NCBI GenBank assembly: GCA_964483805.1
Contig: CAZADH010000127.1
Location: 1 to 16,609, forward strand
Length of the DNA: 16,609 bases
DNA from: CAZADH01 sp964483805
Lineage (GTDB): Bacteria > Muiribacteriota > Ozemobacteria > Ozemobacterales > Ozemobacteraceae
Reading direction: 5' to 3'
Shown here: one piece after another, positions 7,851 through 15,447 of the stretch
How positions within the stretch are numbered: the first letter of the stretch is position 1
How the letters are laid out: every line of letters starts with the position of its first letter
Translations under genes and position numbers: made by a program
Notes under the pieces: generated by a model
The model's database searches: none
Told to the model about the DNA's origin: nothing
The model's input: the letters and a program-made list of their open reading frames with translations, nothing else

Positions 7851-10835
7851 ATGCTGACGCAGATGAGCCGCCGACTCGGACCCATGTTGCCTCTGCTCAT
7901 CCTGTTCGTTCTTGCCTTTGCGACCCTCGTCATCGGGCATGTGGCCGAACGGATCACGCTCTGGCAAGACCGCACGGGAGCGCATTTGCGCTGGCAGCAG
8001 CAGGCACGCGCCCTCCTGGAACGGCTGCGCCTGCGCCACGCCGTCGATGCCCGTCTCGAAGAACGGTGCCGCCTGTTCTGTCGTGAGCTGAATGAACTGG
8101 TCACCATCTACAGCAAGAGCCCCACCCCGCGGGCATTGGTCGAGGCCGTGCGCCGCGCCGCCGAGCACCGCATGCGGCCCGAGCGCCCACAGGTGGTCGA
8201 CCCGCACACCCGCACCCCATTTCGCCATCCGGCCGCCGCCGCTGAGATTACATTGTATTACGCCCCATTGGGGGAAGAGGCCCCACGACTGCTCGACGGC
8301 CCGGGTCTAACCAGTGCCGGCGGCAAACTGCTGCAGCCGATCATGGCGGCGCTCCTGGCCACGACCCGACACCAGTACCCCAGTCCCGATGCGGGCCGCC
8401 AACTCGATGCCCGCTGTCGCGGCATGTTCTCGGAACAGATCTCGTTCGACCTGTTGTCCCGGCACCGCCGCGCGCGGGTGACCCCGGTGCGGATTCGCGG
8501 CCGCGATCTGCATCTGTTCTGGGACACCGTCGTCCACCAGAACACCCCCATCGCCATCGTGGTCGTCACCTTCCCGCGCTGCGTGGCCGATGATGGGCGC
8601 GATGGCCTGCACACGACCCTGCTCGACTGGACCGACCGCGAGTTCACCCCGTTCTTCCGCCTCACCCGCCCCCTGCCGGCAGAACGAAGCAACACCATCC
8701 TGTTGCCGGCCGCCGTAAGCACCCCGGCGCGCCGGCGGGCCTTCGCACATCACACGGCCCGCATCGCCCGGCAGGCATCGGCAGGCACCGCGGTCGAGGC
8801 GCACGGCTATCGCTGGATCCGCGATCATCTCTCGATCAACCAACGGCACGAGGTGTGGTTGGTGTCGCGCATCCCTCAGGGGGCCGATTCGGCGCGCCGG
8901 AGGGTATTCGATCTGCTCGTCCTGTTGTTCGCCGCCGCGTCATGCCTGGCATTCACCCGGGTGTTGACCCACAACGATCTGCCGGTGCCCAGTGTCCAGG
9001 CAACATTCGCGCTGCTGATGCTGTTCACCGCCGGCCTCCCGCTCACGCTCACCTGGGTGGCGAACACGCGCTACGCCGCGTGGTCGCTGGCGCATCGCGA
9101 ACAGGAACACCTGGGACTGATGCGACAGAACCTGGAAGTCATCGAGACCCGCGGCGAGAACCTCAATGCGCGCTATCTCGAGCGCTGTCGCCGCATCGTC
9201 AGATCCTGGAACCGCCAGGTCGGCCGCTCCCTCGACGACGCTCAACTGGCCGAGCGTCTCGACCACCTGCGCCTGGGTTTTGCCAGCGCCGGCATCCCGT
9301 TGCAGGCGATCATGGTCTCGCGGCCCCGATGTGCACCCCAGGCCTCGATTTCGCCCGAGAATCCACCCGACCTGGCCTCGGCCACCATCAGTTATTTCGA
9401 CCAGGTGTCGCAAGGGACCTTCGACGATCTGCTCACGTTGTGCGGCACGGCAACCCGGCGCATCGGCTCGACCCAGAGTGCACTCATGTCACAACTTTTG
9501 TTATCGGGGTCGGGCGACCTGATCGTCACCCATGCGTTTCGCACTCGCAACGCCCTCGAGCTCATCAGTTTCAACGGTCGCAACACCTACAAGTACGCCG
9601 AGTTTCTGACAACACATCGTCAATACGATGCATTCATGTTTGCCATCTGGATGCTCGACCAGGCGTATCGACGGGTCCTCGCGCAAGCGTTTGCCCAGCT
9701 CACCCTCGATGAACCGACCCGGCACTATGCCGCGGTCGAAGTCGATCACCAGGGGGTGCACCCGCTCTATCCCCCGCGCGAGATGGGCTTCTGGGGCACC
9801 CGCACCGGGCGATCCTTGTTGGCAGCTCTCGATCCGCTGCGCCCCGCCCGCGAGGTGGCACTCGCCATGCCGGATCACCTCATGACCGTGCAACCCAGCC
9901 GATTGGTCGAGCGCGTATTGCTGGTCGGCGTGACACCGCGTGCCGCCGTGTCTACAGAGGTCGGCCGGTTCTACCGCGGCGTGAGCGCACTGCTGCTGAC
10001 CCTGGCCACCCTCACCGCCGCGCTCGGGTTTCTCGTGTTCCGCCGTCTCATTTTGCCGATTCGCCGCATGGAAGAGGGCTTGCGCATCGTGTCATCGGGT
10101 AATCTCAGCGTGCAACTCGATCGCGGCGGTGACGATGAACTGGCGTTCATGACCCGGGCTTTCGACGACATGATCCGCGGCCTGCAGGAGCGGCGCCACC
10201 TCGGGCGCTTCGTCTCGGCAACCCTCGACGCCAACACGGTCGCGACGGGCGACGGTCCGGTCGAACCCCGGCGGCGCCGAGCCACGGTGCTGGTTTCCGA
10301 CATTCGCAGCTTCACCACCATTGCGGAGCAGAATCCGCCGGAGGCCGTGGTCGGCATGCTCAACCGCCATCTCGAAACGATGGCCACGACAGTGCAGGCG
10401 CACGGCGGCCTCGTCGACCGGTTCATCGGCGACTGCATTGTTGCCGTGTTCTGGGGCCTGCCCGACCCGAACGACCACGATCACACCCGGCGCGCGCTTG
10501 CCAGTGCCCAGGCCATGATGGACCGCCACGCCCTGCTCGATACCATGCGATCGCAGGCCGGTCTGTTCCGCTACCGCATCGGCATCGGCATTGCCAGCGG
10601 TGAGTTGATGGCGGTGATGCTCGGCCAATCCGGCGCGCGCCGTGAACAGGTGCTGCTCGGCACCCCATTGCCGGCCGCCGAGCGGCTCGAAGGTCTGTCG
10701 CGGCATGGCCGCTCGACCCGCATCATCGTCAATGCCGCGGTGGCGGCAGCTCTGTCTCAGCACCGCTTCACCAAACTCGACAACCACCCCGAAGCATTCG
10801 AGCTACTCCCGGTGCTCGACCCGGGCACGCCATGA
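7851..10835 (+). CDS. Receptor-type class III cyclase subunit C (C1-like, metal-binding half)
   Basis: About 994 aa from the ATG at 7851 (990 aa if the ATG at 7863 is used). The frame stays open upstream to 7713, but that part overlaps the end of B and encodes Arg-rich shadow sequence, while either ATG places TM1 near the N-terminus as in its paralogues. Layout: TM1 ~12-33; extracytoplasmic region to ~350; TM2 ~353-371; TM3 ~382-404; second extracytoplasmic region ~405-708; TM4 ~710-735; HAMP ~735-785; cyclase domain ~808-994. Metal aspartates are intact: D817 in VSDIRSF and D861 in FIGD, again 44 apart. The Lys position is R857, the Thr/Asp position V934 and the Asn position P941; the Arg (R945) survives. 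So, like A, it appears to be a metal-donating half-site needing a C2-like partner. About 20 bases separate it from B, and its stop overlaps the start of D. Confidence 0.92.
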   Translation: MLTQMSRRLGPMLPLLILFVLAFATLVIGHVAERITLWQDRTGAHLRWQQQARALLERLRLRHAVDARLEERCRLFCRELNELVTIYSKSPTPRALVEAVRRAAEHRMRPERPQVVDPHTRTPFRHPAAAAEITLYYAPLGEEAPRLLDGPGLTSAGGKLLQPIMAALLATTRHQYPSPDAGRQLDARCRGMFSEQISFDLLSRHRRARVTPVRIRGRDLHLFWDTVVHQNTPIAIVVVTFPRCVADDGRDGLHTTLLDWTDREFTPFFRLTRPLPAERSNTILLPAAVSTPARRRAFAHHTARIARQASAGTAVEAHGYRWIRDHLSINQRHEVWLVSRIPQGADSARRRVFDLLVLLFAAASCLAFTRVLTHNDLPVPSVQATFALLMLFTAGLPLTLTWVANTRYAAWSLAHREQEHLGLMRQNLEVIETRGENLNARYLERCRRIVRSWNRQVGRSLDDAQLAERLDHLRLGFASAGIPLQAIMVSRPRCAPQASISPENPPDLASATISYFDQVSQGTFDDLLTLCGTATRRIGSTQSALMSQLLLSGSGDLIVTHAFRTRNALELISFNGRNTYKYAEFLTTHRQYDAFMFAIWMLDQAYRRVLAQAFAQLTLDEPTRHYAAVEVDHQGVHPLYPPREMGFWGTRTGRSLLAALDPLRPAREVALAMPDHLMTVQPSRLVERVLLVGVTPRAAVSTEVGRFYRGVSALLLTLATLTAALGFLVFRRLILPIRRMEEGLRIVSSGNLSVQLDRGGDDELAFMTRAFDDMIRGLQERRHLGRFVSATLDANTVATGDGPVEPRRRRATVLVSDIRSFTTIAEQNPPEAVVGMLNRHLETMATTVQAHGGLVDRFIGDCIVAVFWGLPDPNDHDHTRRALASAQAMMDRHALLDTMRSQAGLFRYRIGIGIASGELMAVMLGQSGARREQVLLGTPLPAAERLEGLSRHGRSTRIIVNAAVAAALSQHRFTKLDNHPEAFELLPVLDPGTP
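8247..8259. repeat. Near-perfect AT-rich palindrome
   Basis: ATTACATTGTATT inside cyclase gene C has one mismatch to AATAC-N3-GTATT and contains AATACAATGT on the minus strand. Confidence 0.42.
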
Positions 10836-13800
10836 ACGCCACGACCTCGCACCATTCCGCCTTTCTCGCGCCTCGAACCCCGGGTTCGGTGGTGCCGGCA
10901 GCCCTGATCGTCGGTTGGCTGTTTCTGGCGCTGGCTCTGGCGACGGTTCAGTACACGCTCGGCCACTCGGCCGCAGAAGCGCATCGCCAGGCCATGACCG
11001 ATCTCGAGGATCAGACGCGACGCGACCTCGAGATCATCCAGCGGTCGCTGACGCCCGGTCGGCAGGCCGGATGGCTGTTCCAACGCATGGTCGAGCACGC
11101 CCAACAACAGTTCCGCAATGCACCGCCGATCGACGGCCAACGACCCGATCTGGCCACCATGGCCCGCACGCTCACGCGCAGTTACCACACGCTCCTGCGC
11201 CCGCTGCTGTCCGACGGCACCGAGATCTGCGCGGTCCTGGTGCGCGACGAGGCGCCGCCCCGCACCCACCATCTGGCCACCGCCCCGGCCCATGCAACCC
11301 GGATGCTTGCCCGTTTCGGCACCCGGCTCGGCCTGACACCGTTGGCAGCCTCGCTGAGCGCGCATCTGGCCGAGCGCGACATCAACGAGACCGCCACCGC
11401 GCAGGCCACGACCACGGCACTGCCTCCGGCCGTTGCCGCCGTTCAGCGCAAACTCGGCGATGTGCTGCATCAAGACATGCCCCTGACGGCACTGCCGGAA
11501 ATCGCATTCCGCCAGGTGCGCGAACTCCACTGCGCCAGCGGCTCCTACGGTCTCTATTGGGATCGCATCAACCTGCCGCGCCTGCGTCATCACGCCATCA
11601 TCGTCATCGCCGTCATCGCCATGCAGAAGCTGCCACCGGAGTTCGCCCGCCGCGTCGCCCTGCACGCCTGGGACAGCCGCTCGACCGGGTTGGCGTTTCC
11701 GGCCCGCCGTCCGCGGGTGCGCACCCTCGCCTCACCGTTCTGGCGGGCGCACCCCCAAGGACGGAATCTCACCGCCCGGATCGCCAACAGCGACAAGCCC
11801 CTGTGGGTCGAGGCGGGCAACGATTACCTCGCCGCTGCCGTCCACGCCACGCGCGATGCCCCCTTCGATGTTGCCATGCTGCGCACCCTGCCGTCGGAGC
11901 AGGGCCGCACCGAACGCTCGTTGCGATTTCTCATCGGCATGCTGTCGCTGGCACTCGCCACCATCACCCTCGGCGAAGTTGTCATCCTGCGCCGGCGCTG
12001 GGGCATCTCGCTGTCGACCCGCATTGTCGGAGCGTTTCTGCTCGCCGGTTTCCTGCCCCTGACCAGCGGCCACCTCGTCGCCTCCGAGATCTTCCGACAA
12101 ACCCTGTTGCAGCGCACCAGCGCCACCCGCCAGGAAATGCGCGACCAGTTCGTCCAGATCGACCGCGGCCTGAGCAGTCAATACGGTGTATTGCTTCGCC
12201 TCATCGAACACGAGATCAATGCCCCCGCGTTTGTCGCGGCGATCGAACGCGCTGAAGAGCAGGCACTGGCCGGGGATCGCGCGCCCTACGAGAGGGTCGT
12301 CGCCGCCCTGTTCCGCCGCATCACCCGCCTGGCGCGCGAGGAGCAGACCGGACGCGATCCGCTGCGCAGCGTCATGGTGTCGAGCGACCGGGGGGTGGTT
12401 TCCATCCGGCTGCTGCAGGAGGGCGCCGATCCCGAGATCCGCGCCATGCACCAGCGCCTCGCGCACCTGTTTGCCGGCCTGCTGCACCGTTTGCGCAACC
12501 CGGTGGCGGCCGAGGCGTTTGCCATCGACAGCCGTTCGGCCGCCGACAACATGATCACCGACTTCATCCAGAAATACCTCATCGGCATGACCCTGTCGCT
12601 CTCGGGCGCGGATCCATTGCTCGACATGCTCTACTTCGGCCACCGGGTCGCCGAGGTGCGCTCGGCCGGCATCCGCACCAGTTTTCTGCCCACCAACGTG
12701 GTCGTCAACGGCCGCGTCCGCTTCATGATGCTCTGGACCTGGGAAAGCAGCGACCAGACCGACCGGCCCTATCTGCGCAACCGCCTCGGCATCGAGACGC
12801 CGCGGCACCCGGACCGCCCGTTGTTTGCGCTGCGCTGGAACATGGGCCAGGCGATCCCGCGCAACCTCGGCGACTGGCCTGCGGTCAAAGCCGCATTGCT
12901 CCAGTGCCACGAAACACTCGCCCCGATCACCGCGTTCGACGACAACCATCCCGGCGGCTTGCTCATCGAGGCCATGCCCTGCCCCAACATGAATGCCTAC
13001 GCCATCGCCGGGGCCGTGCCGTTCCACCCGCTGTTGACCGAACAGGCCCAACAGATCCGGGCGTTCTGGCTCGCTGCCATCGCCCTGCTGCTGCTGACGG
13101 CCTTGATGGCCATGGGCGCCGCCAGCGTGTTCACCATTCCCATCCGCGCTCTGACCCGGGCCGTGCAACGGGTTTCGGCCGGTCACTACGACACGCGTCT
13201 CGAGATCCCCGGCACCAACGAGTTCGGCTCGCTGGCCCACGCATTCAATACAATGTGCCGCGGTCTCGAGGAGGGACAGATCCTCGGCCGCTTCGTTTCC
13301 GAATCGGCGCGCCAGGCCGCGCGTGAAGGCAATCTCGACGTGCTCGCCGGTGAAGCCCGGCAGGCCTCGGCCACCGTCGCCTTCATCGGCCTGACCGACT
13401 TCGATGACCTGCGCAACAAGGCGATCCCGTTCGAACTGGTCGAACTGCTCGAATCCCATCTCGAGCGCGCCACCGAGGCCGCCCGCCGCAACGAGGGCGA
13501 GATCGACAAGATCCTCGGCGAAAAGATCATGGTCGTCTTCGATCACGCACGCTGCGGCGGCGCTCGCAAGGCGGCCGCCAAGGCCATCTCGATGGCGTGG
13601 CAGATCGTGCACGATGCGCGCCGCGACGAGCGACGGCCGTGGTATCTGCCGCCGGCGATCGGCATCAACTCGGGGCCAGTCCTGGCCGGCATTCTCGGCG
13701 CACCCACGGTGCGACTCGATTACACCGTCATCGGCGACACGGTCAATCTCGCGGCCCGCCTCGCCACCATGGCTCAGATCACCGAGGGCAGCCGCATCGT

Positions 13801-13918
13801 CATCTCGGGCAATACATTGTCACTCGCGCCCGAAGGGGTTTCGGCCCAGCGTCTGCCGTTCACCCGCGTCAAGGGCAAGACGCAAGAAGTCGAAGCGTTT
13901 ATTCTCGACCGTCAATGA
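10832..13918 (+). CDS. Receptor-type class III cyclase subunit D (C2-like, base-binding half)
   Basis: 1028 aa; ATG start inside an ATGA overlap with the stop of C. Layout: TM1 ~20-44; extracytoplasmic region to ~363; TM2 ~366-386; TM3 ~398-420; second extracytoplasmic region ~421-740; TM4 ~744-768; HAMP ~768-820 (GHYDTRLEI, AFNTM); cyclase domain ~846-1025. Both metal aspartates are lost: the first is G853 (FIGLTDF) and the second is E897 (KILGEK), 44 apart, so the alignment is unambiguous. The C2 set is complete: K893, T965, N972 and R976, plus RVKGKTQ near the C-terminus. This is the clearest C2-like protein of the four. The overlap makes C its obvious partner, although A is chemically equally complementary. 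No catalytic activity is expected from D alone. Confidence 0.94.
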   Translation: MNATTSHHSAFLAPRTPGSVVPAALIVGWLFLALALATVQYTLGHSAAEAHRQAMTDLEDQTRRDLEIIQRSLTPGRQAGWLFQRMVEHAQQQFRNAPPIDGQRPDLATMARTLTRSYHTLLRPLLSDGTEICAVLVRDEAPPRTHHLATAPAHATRMLARFGTRLGLTPLAASLSAHLAERDINETATAQATTTALPPAVAAVQRKLGDVLHQDMPLTALPEIAFRQVRELHCASGSYGLYWDRINLPRLRHHAIIVIAVIAMQKLPPEFARRVALHAWDSRSTGLAFPARRPRVRTLASPFWRAHPQGRNLTARIANSDKPLWVEAGNDYLAAAVHATRDAPFDVAMLRTLPSEQGRTERSLRFLIGMLSLALATITLGEVVILRRRWGISLSTRIVGAFLLAGFLPLTSGHLVASEIFRQTLLQRTSATRQEMRDQFVQIDRGLSSQYGVLLRLIEHEINAPAFVAAIERAEEQALAGDRAPYERVVAALFRRITRLAREEQTGRDPLRSVMVSSDRGVVSIRLLQEGADPEIRAMHQRLAHLFAGLLHRLRNPVAAEAFAIDSRSAADNMITDFIQKYLIGMTLSLSGADPLLDMLYFGHRVAEVRSAGIRTSFLPTNVVVNGRVRFMMLWTWESSDQTDRPYLRNRLGIETPRHPDRPLFALRWNMGQAIPRNLGDWPAVKAALLQCHETLAPITAFDDNHPGGLLIEAMPCPNMNAYAIAGAVPFHPLLTEQAQQIRAFWLAAIALLLLTALMAMGAASVFTIPIRALTRAVQRVSAGHYDTRLEIPGTNEFGSLAHAFNTMCRGLEEGQILGRFVSESARQAAREGNLDVLAGEARQASATVAFIGLTDFDDLRNKAIPFELVELLESHLERATEAARRNEGEIDKILGEKIMVVFDHARCGGARKAAAKAISMAWQIVHDARRDERRPWYLPPAIGINSGPVLAGILGAPTVRLDYTVIGDTVNLAARLATMAQITEGSRIVISGNTLSLAPEGVSAQRLPFTRVKGKTQEVEAFILDRQ
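12180..12192. repeat. Perfect AT-rich palindrome AATAC-N3-GTATT, copy 2
   Basis: AATACGGTGTATT inside cyclase gene D is the second perfect 5-3-5 copy. It sits in a different reading frame from copy 1, so it is not explained by a shared protein motif. Confidence 0.5.
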
Positions 13919-13951
13919 CTTGTTTGACCACGGTCTCTGACCCGTAACGCC

Positions 13952-14635
13952 ATGCCCACCCACAATTTTGTGGTCGCCCGCGAGACGATGGTGCGCGAAC
14001 AGATCATCGCCCGCGGCGTCATCGATGGCCCGGTCCTGGCGGCGATGCGCCGAATCCAGCGGCATCGCTTCGTGCCGTCACACCTGGTCGGTGAGGCCTA
14101 TGCCGACCACCCCCTGCCGATCGGCCATGGCCAGACGATCTCACAACCTTATATTGTTGCCTTCATGACCGAGATGCTGCGACTCGCTGCCGACGATACG
14201 GTCCTCGAGATCGGCACGGGGTGCGGTTATCAGACCGCCGTCCTCGCCGCGATCGCCGACCGGGTCTGCTCGCTCGAGATCGTGCCGACCCTGGCCAAGC
14301 AAGCCGACGCCCTGTTGCACGAACTCGGTATCGACAATGTCGAGATCCGCTGCGGCAACGGTCGACTGGGTTGGCCGTGCCGCGAGGACACCGGGGCGTC
14401 GGCGCCCGCATCGTCGCCACCGACGCGTGGGTACCAATTCGACGCGATCATCGTTACCGCCGCTCCCGCCGAGGTCCCGCCCCGGTTGCTGGCGCAACTG
14501 GCCCCCGGCGGTCGCATGGTCATTCCGGTCGGCGACTGGTCACAAGAGTTGATCCGCATCACCCGCGGCCGTGATGGCGCGCTCACCCGCGAACACCTGC
14601 TGCCGGTGCGGTTCGTGCCGATGACGGGAGAGTGA
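13952..14635 (+). CDS. pcm: Protein-L-isoaspartate O-methyltransferase
   Basis: 227 aa cytoplasmic SAM-dependent enzyme that methylates isoaspartyl residues in damaged proteins to start their repair. It carries the family signature GHGQTISQP at 58-66 and SAM-binding motif I (VLEIGTGCGYQT, 84-95), then GNGRLGW, DAIIVTAAP and GGRMVIPVG in the expected order. Length is near the family norm of ~210, the excess being a short insertion at ~145-161 rich in A, S, P and G, between GRLGW and FDAII, where homologues usually have only a few residues. It begins 33 bases after the cyclase D stop on the same strand, without a clear Shine-Dalgarno site, and may be read through from the cyclase array. A functional link to the cyclases is not shown. 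An alternative ATG at 13988 is possible but would remove residues normally present. Confidence 0.93.
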   Translation: MPTHNFVVARETMVREQIIARGVIDGPVLAAMRRIQRHRFVPSHLVGEAYADHPLPIGHGQTISQPYIVAFMTEMLRLAADDTVLEIGTGCGYQTAVLAAIADRVCSLEIVPTLAKQADALLHELGIDNVEIRCGNGRLGWPCREDTGASAPASSPPTRGYQFDAIIVTAAPAEVPPRLLAQLAPGGRMVIPVGDWSQELIRITRGRDGALTREHLLPVRFVPMTGE

Positions 14636-14740
14636 CGAGGGTTGCCTTGGAAATGAGATCGTCTCGTTCACCGCGACGATGAACCTGCCCTCGCGACGCG
14701 TCATGGAATGTCCATCGTTCCGAATCCGAATCTCGCGCCG

Positions 14741-14749
14741 TGGTAGAAT
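14741..14749 (+). promoter_or_regulatory. Probable extended -10 promoter of the toxin-antitoxin pair
   Basis: TGGTAGAAT matches an extended -10 element (TGn followed by TAGAAT, one change from TATAAT). No good -35 box is seen at 16-18 bases. It lies in the 176-base gap between pcm and the DUF433 gene, the only sizeable intergenic space before the pair, and would start transcription near 14756. The rest of the gap (14636-14811) holds no convincing gene. Confidence 0.42.
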
Positions 14750-14797
14750 GTCGTTGTTGGTACGACAGGGGCAAGCGTATGCGTGCCACACTGCAAC

Positions 14798-14804
14798 GAG
14801 GAGA
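14798..14804 (+). promoter_or_regulatory. Strong Shine-Dalgarno site of the DUF433 gene
   Basis: GAGGAGA ends seven bases before the ATG at 14812. It decides that start over an in-frame ATG at 14740, whose extra N-terminal residues do not look like DUF433. Confidence 0.6.
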
Positions 14805-14811
14805 ATCAACG

Positions 14812-15045
14812 ATGTCAGACTCAGCCGATCTTCTGAAGCGGGTCACCATGAATCCACAGCAATGCGGCGGAAAACCTTGCATCCGCGGCATGCGCATTCG
14901 CGTGTCCGATATCCTCGAGATGCTGGCCGAGAATGTTTCCCAGACAGAGATTCTCGCAGACTTCCCCGACCTCGTTGCCGAGGACATCCAGGCGTGCCTG
15001 CTATTCGCGGCACGGCGCACCAGCTTCCCTTCGCTCGCCGCTTGA
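14812..15045 (+). CDS. DUF433 family antitoxin
   Basis: 77 aa small cytoplasmic protein. DUF433 proteins carry a winged helix-turn-helix and typically pair with DUF5615 PIN-like toxins as the antitoxin and autoregulator. The signature GGKPCIRGMRIRVSDIL is at ~18-34, followed by a recognition-helix-like segment (SQTEILADFPDL) and the EDIQACLLFA helix. Its stop overlaps the TTG start of the toxin gene. The promoter and strong Shine-Dalgarno site just upstream suggest expression independent of pcm. Family assignment is firm; antitoxin activity is inferred from the family and the adjacent partner. Confidence 0.9.
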   Translation: MSDSADLLKRVTMNPQQCGGKPCIRGMRIRVSDILEMLAENVSQTEILADFPDLVAEDIQACLLFAARRTSFPSLAA

Positions 15046-15386
15046 TCCTCTGGATCGACGCACAACTGCCCCCAACACTGGCAAGTTGGCTCGCGGCATC
15101 GTTTGCCATCGAGGCCAAAGCACTTGCCGACCTCGGACTCCGTGACGCGGCCGACGACGCAATCTTCGAAGCCGCTCGTCATGCCGACGCGATCATCCTG
15201 ACCAAAGACAGCGATTTCGTCGATCTCGTCTGTCGGCTGGGGGTTCCGCCCCGCGTCATCTGGATTACGTGCGGCAACGTGACCAACCGCAACCTGCGGA
15301 CTTTGCTTACGACGACCCTTCCGAAGGCTCTGGCCATGCTGCAACAGGGCGAGTCGATTGTCGAGATCCGCGCCAACAAGCGTTGA
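15042..15386 (+). CDS. DUF5615 PIN-like toxin (putative RNase)
   Basis: 114 aa. The start is the TTG at 15042, in a TTGA overlap with the antitoxin stop; it places the first strand (ILWIDAQLP) at the N-terminus as usual in this family, and longer in-frame extensions only shadow the antitoxin gene. Candidate acidic PIN-like residues are D6, D38/D39 (ADDAIF), D56 and D58 (LTKDSDF). The family is predicted to be a metal-dependent ribonuclease neutralised by DUF433 partners. The conserved acids all appear intact and the length is normal, so the module looks functional. RNase activity is inferred. Confidence 0.87.
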   Translation: MILWIDAQLPPTLASWLAASFAIEAKALADLGLRDAADDAIFEAARHADAIILTKDSDFVDLVCRLGVPPRVIWITCGNVTNRNLRTLLTTTLPKALAMLQQGESIVEIRANKR

Positions 15387-15447
15387 AATTGGCCGAGGGA
15401 AGTTGCGGGACCAGATGGTTTGATTCTTGTCGGGGAGCACTCCCGTC

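Noticed and set aside
10808..10825. CCCGG/CCGGG inverted repeat just before the start of cyclase D
   Set aside because: Only a 5-bp stem in GC-rich coding sequence, no U-tract, and likely by chance.
10642..12255. 537-codon plus-strand frame overlapping C and D
   Set aside because: Arg/Pro/His-rich shadow translation in another frame of genuine cyclase coding sequence.
11732..13612. 626-codon open frame antisense to cyclase D
   Set aside because: High GC content suppresses stops on the opposite strand; the translation has no recognisable motifs and D on the plus strand is unambiguous.
1583..13918. Simple view that these are four independent adenylate/guanylate cyclases, or that A and C are inactive relics
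   Set aside because: The losses are mutually complementary and not random: metal residues kept in A and C, base and transition-state residues kept in B and D.
15432..15444. Short inverted repeat GGGA-GCAC-TCCC considered as a terminator of the toxin-antitoxin unit
   Set aside because: The stem is only four pairs and no run of T follows.
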